64,000 nucleotides of DNA from Erythroxylum novogranatense. Its lineage: Eukaryota > Streptophyta > Magnoliopsida > Malpighiales > Erythroxylaceae. The translations under genes were made by a program, and so were the position numbers. How positions within the stretch are numbered: position 1 is the first letter of the stretch; the number at the start of each line of letters is the position of its first letter. A model generated the notes under the pieces. It ran no database searches, was not told the origin of the DNA, and was given only the letters and a program-made list of their open reading frames with translations. The stretch is from assembly GCA_029891385.1 (NCBI GenBank), contig CM057230.1, positions 55,283,414 to 55,347,413 of the forward strand, given 5' to 3'. This document shows, piece after piece, positions 56,808-64,000 of this stretch.

Positions 56808-58003
56808 TTCATAATTTCCTGCATACACAATTGTAAAGTCAAGACAATACGATTTATCATTTTCGTCGGATATTCATCAAAAGAATTTTTCATTGCATGG
56901 ATAAGTTCTTCCATTGTCCTTGGACATTCTTTATGTTGCAGTGTTTGAATGGCAGTAAAAAATCCAAGATCCAAAATATTTAAATCCGGTGAGTTTAGAG
57001 GTTGCCACACTAATCTAATATCAAAACCATGTTGTGAAGCAACTTTTTGAAATTCCTTGTCACTTGGATCAACATGCATCCTTGTGTTGTCTTGCTAAAT
57101 AAGTATGGTTTTTCTTAAATCCTCTTTGGGCCACTTAAGTTGAATTGTCGATACAACATGTTCAATAAAAAATTTCTTTATTGCTTCTCTAGTAACTGAG
57201 GTCATCGGTTTAATCTCTAATGTTCTGGCATCTCTGTTTCAACTTCTTCTTTGAGCTAGTTATGATGTAACAAATGGAAACACTCCTATTTTTCCCGAGA
57301 ACACTTCATTTCCTTCATTGTCAAATCTTGGACGAGCCATAGCAACTAAAAACATTACCATTTCAATGTAATTCTTACTCTGACATGTGTGTAAAGGTTC
57401 CTCTTCGGTATTTTTCTGACTTCCTAGTCATATAGAACCATTTTTCATCAATATGCACAACATTAAACATATCAACGAATTTTGGCTCATAAGGCAAGTT
57501 GTTTTGATCTAACATAGATAAGCAAAATTGCAAATGCACTTTTTTATTTTCTTCTCTTAAGTGCGGCTTAATGGCATTTGAATGATGTCGAATAGGACCT
57601 TGCATTATACGTCTATATAATGACGTGTAGTTAACACTTGTACCCCTGGCCTTCAAAGATTCGGTAAGTGACATTATAGTCTTTCGTCGATGTAAAGGAA
57701 TTTGAAGAATGTGATTTAAGTCAACTTGAACTCTCTTCCGCACACAATTTTTTGTTTTCTTATGGGACACATCTACTGCTTCACCATTTGGAGTATCTTC
57801 TGCCTGTTTCCAAATCCTTTGGACTATTTTTATATGAATTGAAAACAACTCTGCAACCTCTTTGATTGTAATATCTCTTTTCAACTTTTCATTAACACTG
57901 TTTTCTAATAAAGTGATGTACATAGCCCATCTCTACTCATTTGTTAAATTTTTCTTTGTTTCCCTTATTATTCCCTCTTCTAGCAATGTATCTATTTTTA
58001 AGA
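56808..58003 (-). pseudogene. Plant mariner-like transposase, main part
   Basis: On the minus strand from about 58000: KKNLTNE, a stop, then ITIKEVAELFSIHIKIVQRI (helix-turn-helix), RRKTIMSLTESLKARG and HSNAIKPHLREENKKVHLQF. VVHIDEKWFYMTRKSEKY follows and holds the first catalytic Asp. After frameshifts (57375-57110) comes QDNTRMHVD with the second Asp, next to a stop at the preceding Gln, and then WQPLNSPDLNILDLGFF with the third Asp, giving the DDD layout of plant mariners. It would cut and paste an element with CTCCCTCC-type ends. Several stops and the inserted LTR inactivate it. Confidence 0.88.
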
Positions 58004-58260
58004 GAAAAAATTACGTTCAATTTCTAAAATAACTAATACTGAAATAAAAACACAACCAACACAAATTGCACAAAACTACCTAGTTCACTTCATAAACTAT
58101 CCATAACCATAATGAAAAATAATGCCATAATAAAACATAAAATCAAAATTTACACATGAAATGAAACATTAAAACAACTCTGTAAAAATAAAATGACACA
58201 AACATGAAAACAAATAAAATTAAAGATTTCATCTCCTAGTTTAGTGCCATAAATATGAAG
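58004..58260. other. AT-rich 5' side of the mariner element
   Basis: No coding sequence and no recognisable terminal repeat. The element appears truncated here by the Copia LTR to the right. Confidence 0.4.
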
Positions 58261-59130
58261 TGAGTCACACGTTAATACAGCACTTAGAAAACGATATTAG
58301 AATGCACGAGAAGGGGGGTTGAATTGTGTATTCCCCTCTTTTTTTTATAAATCTTTTCAGAACTATTTATTAGAAACAAAATTCTTTACAGCATTTTTAT
58401 AGATTCTGATTTATCAAACTTTTCAACACTATGTATATAAAAAGTAAGTAATGATAAAATTTGAAACTAAAATAGAGATAGAGAGTAAGAGTGGTAGACA
58501 CGAAGATTTATCCTGGTTCACCCCAAACCGTGGGCTACATCCAGTCCTCAGAGTTTCTTCTGAGATTTCACTATCTCTTCAATCGTTACAAATATTCTTT
58601 CACGAGCCTCTTCAGGTCTCTACAACTAGTATTCTTTCACACTTAGCCTCTGCAGGCTATCTGTACAACTTTTCTTCTCAGAAAAATATTTGAACACTTT
58701 GTTACAGAAAAATAGCACTTAGTTAAATCACTTTTTCACGTAGTAATTTTTCTCGCTATTTTGTGTAAGTATCTGTACGTATGTAACTTTTTGTAACTCT
58801 TTATGTATATCACTTTTTTGTAACTTTCCGTAACTTTGCAATCTTCGACTTCGACTTGTATTTATAGTCTGTGTCGTCTTTTATCATCTGTGTCTTTTAT
58901 CGCCCATGTCGCCTTCGCTGCGGTTGACTTTAACTGCCTCAACTTCGCCTCAGGTATCGAGTTCGTGCGTATGCGACTTCATTATTTCAACTTCGCTCAG
59001 GTATCGAGTTCGCCTGTAATAAAATGCGTACGCGTCGTGTTCAACTTCATCTGTTTTGTTTTTCTTTTTATTTGATCTCTTTTTGTTATACATCAAAATC
59101 ATATTTATGTAAAGTCATTTTGACTTAACA
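58261..59130 (-). repeat. 3' LTR of the right-edge Copia
   Basis: Minus strand: it starts TGTTAAGTCAAAATGAC at 59130 and contains, near its far end, CAATTCAACCCCCCTTCTCG, the usual U5 end of Sirevirus-like LTRs. The exact end is between 58261 and 58303. Blocks such as GGATGTAGCCCACGGTTTGG (minus strand) are common in these LTRs. Short C-rich repeats of the form CTTCGCTCAGGTATCGAGTT occur near 58940-59005. Confidence 0.75.
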
Positions 59131-59144
59131 ATCTCCCCCTTTTT
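59131..59144 (-). other. Polypurine tract of the right-edge Copia
   Basis: The minus strand reads AAAAAGGGGGAGAT, directly before the LTR start TGTTAAG. Confidence 0.85.
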
Positions 59145-59324
59145 GAGTATAACAAATTATATACAAGAAAAGAAAATAAAAATTTACAGATGTTACAAAA
59201 GTAAAACAAAACTTATCTTCTTCCTTTCTTCGTCTGCTGTGGTCACACCTTCTTTGTCTGAACATCCTCTCCTCTTCTGTTCATTTTCTTATTTTGTTAT
59301 AATCAAAAATGATTAATGATTCTG

Positions 59325-61661
59325 GCTCTTCAGCAGTTCTGCTATCATCTTTTTCAGATCATTCACCATCTCCTTCATGTCTTGAGTTCACCACGTAATC
59401 TGCTAACTTCATCTGGTGGATCATTCGATGAGGAGGCTTGATCAACATCTGCTGATGGAGGAGTGAAGGGAATTGAAGTAGTGTAAGCATCAGAGGATGG
59501 AGTGTAGTCTTCATTGATCTCAAAGGTAGGTGGACGAATGAACGTTTCAGCTTCAGGAAGATTTAAGTCAAAAGGAACAGGCAGCATCAGCAACTGTCTT
59601 CCTTACAGGGGTAATGCTTGTGTTTGTATAGACAGAGTATGAGACAAAGGGCTAATACGTAGAACTGTCTGAACAAGGAACTCAATAAATGTTCTTGTTC
59701 TTATTCTTCCCCATCGGGCAGCCTTCCTCCTTATTAGTATAGCTGCACCGCTTTATCTCGGATCTTGTGCGTGTTTACGCATGCCTCATCAATTCTTCGC
59801 ACTTCTTCTGCAATTTGATCTGCGGACAGATCATCACTGGCATCATCTTCAGGAAATAATTTTGACTTCCCCCTAGTCAAATTCGGTGGATATCTTGGTT
59901 GTATATCTGGTGCAACCATTATATTTGTGTTTTCTGTGATTGGGAAAATAGTTCACGGATGGCAGGGTCGTTTTGAAGGATATGGCATAGTAGCAGCAAA
60001 CCCCAAAGTATCGTAGAAGATCTTTTCGTCTTCTTTGAGTAACTGCCATGTGTTACTATTAATCTCCATAGGTCGTACCACAGCTACTATCTTCTTCACT
60101 GGTTGAACACCGATTGCAATAGCAGTCCTTTGTCTGGTAACTACTTCCACCATTTTGATCTTCAACTTCTGTTTCCTAAAAAACTTACGGTAGTTGTATA
60201 CCATCAGACATGGTTTATCATCATCCGAATCTGATACTGCTGTTGCCTCTTGATGTGCTTCAGTAGGAGTCACCTGAATCGGGCTTTCCTCTACTGGCTC
60301 CTCCTGTTGAGCAATAGGTGTTTCCTGAACCGTGCTTTCCTCCACTGGTTCCTCCTGTTGAACAATAGGGGTTTCTGAATCAGATATCGCTTCGCTTTCT
60401 ATTTCTTCTCGAAAAGATCAATAGTTTCTTTCGTTGACTAACTTCCTCGGCAGCTTGAAATGGTCTTCTTTCGACTAACCTTCTTAGTCTTTGTCTCTGC
60501 TTCAGTCAGTCTTACCGATTTCTTTGTTGGAGATTTTCCTCTCTCAGATTTTGATTTTCTCTTTCTCTCAGTCTCTTTGGTTTTTCTAGCCATATCTTTT
60601 TTCAGAATAGAGACTAAGGATCTTGTGGCTCTGGGTGCACAAGATTTAGAAGTTTCTTCTTGACTCTGTTCTCTAGCAATCTTTTCTTCTTGTTGCCTCA
60701 GAGTCCTAATCCTTGGTGATCTCTTTGCTTTCTTCACAACTTCGCTCAAAAGACTTTCTCCTCGTCTTTTTGGCGCACTTTGTTCTGTCCTCTGGGATTG
60801 GCTTTCTTCAAGATGAGGACTCGCCTGTTTCATGAGAGGTCTTCCTAACACTCTCCTTAGTTCATCCGCAGGCGATTTGGTACTCATCGGGATTGAGAAC
60901 TTGAAGCGGGAGTCTTCTTCAATACACGCCCCTCGCCTTGACTTCCTTGAAGATTCGCTTGGTCTTTGTCTCTTGTACTCGGACCCATTCATTGTATCGT
61001 GTGTGCATCGATCTTGCTCTTCACAGAACAATTCTTCTATTTCCTTAGTGCGATTTAATACCGATTCCTTAAAAATCCTCGTCAGAAGCATACCATAAGG
61101 ATAACTAGTTGATTCCTTTATCCCCTTAATCATATAATGAAGGATCAAGAAGGGTAGATCTATGGGATTTCGATTCAGTAGGTAGAACAGACATTATTCA
61201 TCCAGAGTGGTCACCAAATGTCTTGAACCAACTATGGGTAGAATGCAATTACACAAAATTGCGTGAAGCACCCTAGCCTTTGAAATCAAATTGGATGTCT
61301 TCCTCTCCCATGGATCATTTGTCCCATATAGTTGCCTTCTGATATCTTCTTCTTTCATACCGACTTGGGACATCCATCTGGCCTTGGTAGACAGTTTCTC
61401 ACCAACCGATGGACAATCGATCACCTTCTTTATAAGCTCCTTTGTCACAACAACAGATATTCTATCTACAAAAGATACGATGGTGTTGTCTATTAGATGA
61501 GCGTTCTTCCAAAACTCATATACCTCATTCGTGTATACAGGTTCTTGCGTCTGGAAGAAGTTCCTCCAACCAGCTCTTATGATTTCTGGTTCTAAATCCA
61601 GGTCGTCTCTTCTTAGTGACTCAAAGTTCACATGTCTTCCATAAATCATAGCTGCTTCCAT
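59325..61661 (-). pseudogene. Additional ORF downstream of Copia RNase H ('putative plant transposon protein' type)
   Basis: One broken frame starts at ATG 61661. Its N-terminal domain reads IIRAGWRNFFQTQEPVYTNE, VYEFWKNAHL and VVVTKELIKKVIDCPSVGE, and, after a TAA near 61194, LFYLLNRNPIDLPFLILHYM and SYPYGMLLTRIF. These fit the plant domain known as putative plant transposon protein (PF20167). Next is a Lys/Arg/Ser/Glu-rich region (61000-60440). After a frameshift comes an acidic region with two copies of QQEEPVEES (60345-60240), then a Ser/Pro-rich tail. The C-terminus is a coiled-coil piece, RLRGELKT and MKEMVNDLKKMIAELL, near 59410-59325. The function is unknown. I infer that it belongs to the retrotransposon because it lies between pol and the purine tract on the same strand. 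Confidence 0.75.
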
Positions 61662-61940
61662 CGTAGAACAAAAGCGCCTTCCGAGAGCTTTTTTTAGTCA
61701 GATGTTTTTAGAGAATTGGTAAAGCCGAAATGAACCGTCAGGAGATGATGAAAAGAATGCAATAATTTCACCTTCAGTCTACTTGTAGGATTATGGTCTG
61801 GTGAGTTCTAGAATCATTAAGAACCTCGATATTATCAGATTTTTCCCTCCAAAAATCTTCCTTGTGAGAGAAGTTACCAGCTGTAACTCACTGTAACTAA
61901 CGTCGTTAGTTTTGACGTTACTTTAGTCCTGACCGTTCAC

Positions 61941-62528
61941 TTAACATGACCATGTTATCTTCTGGAACCGTTCTTCACTCAGTGGTTTAGTGAAGATATC
62001 TGCCCACTGAAGCTCTGTTTCAACGAACTGTAGAAGCATCACTTTCCTCTGAACATAGTCTCTCAGGAAGTGATGTCTGACTTCTATATGCTTTACTCTA
62101 GAATGCTGAATTGGATTCTTTGATAGATTGATTGCACTGGTGTTGTCGCAATAGATTGGAATCTCCTCTACTTGAACTGAATAGTCTTCGAGTTGATACT
62201 TAATCCACAACGTCTGTGAGCAGCAACTTACGGCAGACATATATTCTGCTTCAGCGGTTGATAAAGCTATTGAGCTTTGTCTCTTGCTTGACCAGGAGAC
62301 TAGATTTCCTCCAAGAAAGTGACATCCTCCACTTGTGCTCTTCCTTTCGATTCTATCTCCGGCATAGTCCGCATCGTAATATTCGATTAACCTGAAATCT
62401 TTACCTTTCTCAAACATTAAGCAAAGAACAGTAGTACCTGCGAGATATCTCAAAATTCTTTTAACAGCAATAAAATGAGACTCTCTAGGATCGGCTTGAA
62501 ATCTTGCACACAAGCATACACTGAACAA
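61941..62528 (-). pseudogene. Copia RNase H domain
   Basis: The frame of 195 residues starts within the end of RT (SVCLCARFQADPRESH). It carries the catalytic blocks YYDADYAGD, TAEAEYMSAV and IYCDNTSAI, and HSRVKHIEVRHHFLRDYV. It ends with WADIFTKPLSEERF, the conserved end of Copia pol. It degrades the RNA strand during reverse transcription. The domain itself is uninterrupted, but it is cut off from RT by a frameshift near 62545-62570. The short gap 61662-61940 to the extra ORF has no gene. Confidence 0.88.
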
Positions 62529-62570
62529 AATATCAGGTATACTTGCTATAAGATACGATGAAGGAACCGA

Positions 62571-63983
62571 TCATCCTCTATATAGGGTTTGATCCACCTT
62601 CTTACCAGGTTCGTCTTTCGACAAAAGGTTTGAAGGATGCATCAGAGTTGCCATAGGCTTCACATTATTCATATCAAATTTATTCAACAACTCTTTCACA
62701 TACTTTTGTTGATGAATGAAGATCTTCTCTTCGGTTTGCTTAACTTGCAACCCAAGAAAGAACTTTAACTCACCCATCATACTCATTTCAAATTCTTTCT
62801 TCATTAGACTCTCAAACTTCAAGCACAACTCTTTTGAAGTAGCACCAAAAATGATATCATCAACGTAGATCTGTACTAAGATAAAATCATTCTAAAAATT
62901 CTTCCTAAAGAGCGTCTTATCAACTTGACCTCTACTGAAACCATTTTCTATTAAAAAGGTACTCAGACGATCATACCAAGCTCTAGGAGCTTGCTTCAGG
63001 CCGTATAAGGCTTTATGAAGTCTATAGACATAGTCTGGGTTTTTAACATCTTCGAAGCCAGGTGGTTATTTCACATACACCTCTTCATCTATAAAGCCAT
63101 TCAGAAATGCACTCTTCACATCTATCTGAAACAACTTTATATCATGACAGATCGCATATGCCAACAAAATCCTTATAGCTTCAAGTCTCGCTACTGGAGC
63201 ATATGTTTCATTGTAGTCTATTCCTTCATGCTGATTATAGCCTTGTGCTACTAATCTAGCCTTATTTCGACTCACTCTTCCTAATTCGTCTAACTTATTC
63301 TTAAAAACCCATCTGGTTCCTATAATGGATTTCTTAGGTGGTTTCGGAACTAAGGACCAGATGTTATTCCTAGTAAATTGATTCAGCTCCTCTTGCATGG
63401 CTAACACCCTTGCTTCGTCTTGAAGAGCTTCCTCAACCTTCTTAGGTTCTACTTCAGAGATAAAAGCTACATTAGCTTCTCTTCTGAATTTGGACCTTGT
63501 CCTAACTCCTTCTGAGGTCTCACCGATAATTAACTCTTCTGGATGAGAACTTTTATACTTCCAATTTCGTCTTAGTTCAATAGTTTTTGGAATATCCTCA
63601 ATTTTGTTCTCATGAGTGTCTGATGAAGGAGTTTCTAAGGTATCATCTAAGTTCTTTGAAGGACCTTCATTCTCCATGTCATCTTCCTTATGGGGTTGAG
63701 AGCTATCATCAAACTTGACATGGATGGTCTCTTCAACAGTCTTTGAAGTGAGGTTGTAAACTCGAAATGCCTTAGACGATGATGAGTAGCCTAGAAAGAT
63801 TCCTGGATAGGTCTTCGAATCGAATTTATCCAACAGCTCTTTTGTATTCATAATGGAACATTTGCACTCGAATGGATGAAAGTAAGATATGCTTGGTCTT
63901 CTTCCATTCCATAACTCATAAGGAGTCTTCTTCAACATGGGTCGCAACAGAATTCTATTCTGAATATAGCATGCTGTATTCAC
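62571..63983 (-). pseudogene. Copia integrase end and reverse transcriptase
   Basis: The minus-strand frame from 63983 begins in the integrase C-terminal region ([37 protein letters not shown]). A variable linker follows. Reverse transcriptase then begins: [36 protein letters not shown] and [24 protein letters not shown] near 63067 interrupts. Then come PPGFE and ALYGLKQAPRAWYD, a stop near 62893, and the catalytic IYVDDIIFGA near 62841-62873. MGELKFFLGLQVKQ follows (62571-62828). The missing left part lies beyond the window edge. Sequence style fits Sireviruses. Confidence 0.88.
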
Positions 63984-64000
63984 AGCTTCTGCCCATAAAT

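Larger units (their letters stand above)
58261..64000 (-). mobile_element. Sirevirus-like Ty1/Copia element with extra 3' ORF, 5' end outside the window
   Basis: On the minus strand the order is integrase end, reverse transcriptase, RNase H, a long additional frame, a polypurine tract and the 3' LTR. The extra frame between RNase H and the LTR recalls the env-like position of Sireviruses. Integrase core, protease, gag and the 5' LTR lie beyond 64000. The copy has several stops and at least two frameshifts in pol and is probably inactive. Confidence 0.85.

Overview
This window is nuclear DNA of a flowering plant, most likely a eudicot. The evidence is one intact 13-exon gene with GT-AG introns encoding a chloroplast-targeted chaperonin, together with plant-specific transposons: TAT- and Del/Tekay-type Ty3/Gypsy elements, Sirevirus-like Ty1/Copia elements, L1-type LINEs, a Stowaway MITE, a plant mariner, and a Mutator-like element that has captured part of a chloride-channel gene. 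The DNA is AT-rich except in a few GC-rich elements (about 1.4-8.4 kb and 22.6-24.1 kb). I see no rRNA, tRNA or CRISPR.

Layout. 0-1.4 kb: a worn Copia RNase H remnant. 1,386-8,371: a TAT-lineage Gypsy element bounded by TG..CA LTRs and an AGTAT target duplication. Its 5' LTR is truncated and most of pol is deleted, and it carries a decayed antisense gene with its own TATA-like box. 9.0-12.3 kb: a decayed minus-strand Copia. 12.5-12.75 kb: a Stowaway MITE inside a Copia-like LTR. 14.1-16.1 kb: a long-TIR Mutator-like element carrying two CLC anion-channel exons (Pack-MULE-like). 17,459-21,327 (minus): CPN60B4, the only gene here that looks functional. 22.6-24.1 kb: a LINE ORF1 fused at a breakpoint to a Gypsy reverse transcriptase fragment. 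24-42 kb: nested Del/Tekay-type Gypsy fragments with very long LTRs, interrupted by a defective Copia element (33,447-38,363, CTTCA duplication, near-identical LTRs, primer site present).

42.5-52.1 kb: a second LINE, with a 9-base target duplication, inserted into a dispersed repeat and itself split by a 4.56-kb solo Gypsy LTR (GATCC duplication). 52.3-58 kb: a mariner-like transposase pseudogene split by another solo-type LTR, with a Stowaway-like end nearby. 58.3-64 kb: the 3' two-thirds of a minus-strand Sirevirus-like Copia with a long additional reading frame downstream of RNase H. It runs off the right edge.

Apart from CPN60B4, which folds proteins in the plastid stroma, almost every reading frame is a broken transposon part, and the insertions can be ordered in time from their nesting and duplications. 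The most unusual items are the captured CLC exons, the antisense gene of the TAT element, the extra ORF of the Copia element at the right edge, and the palindrome arrays in several LTRs.
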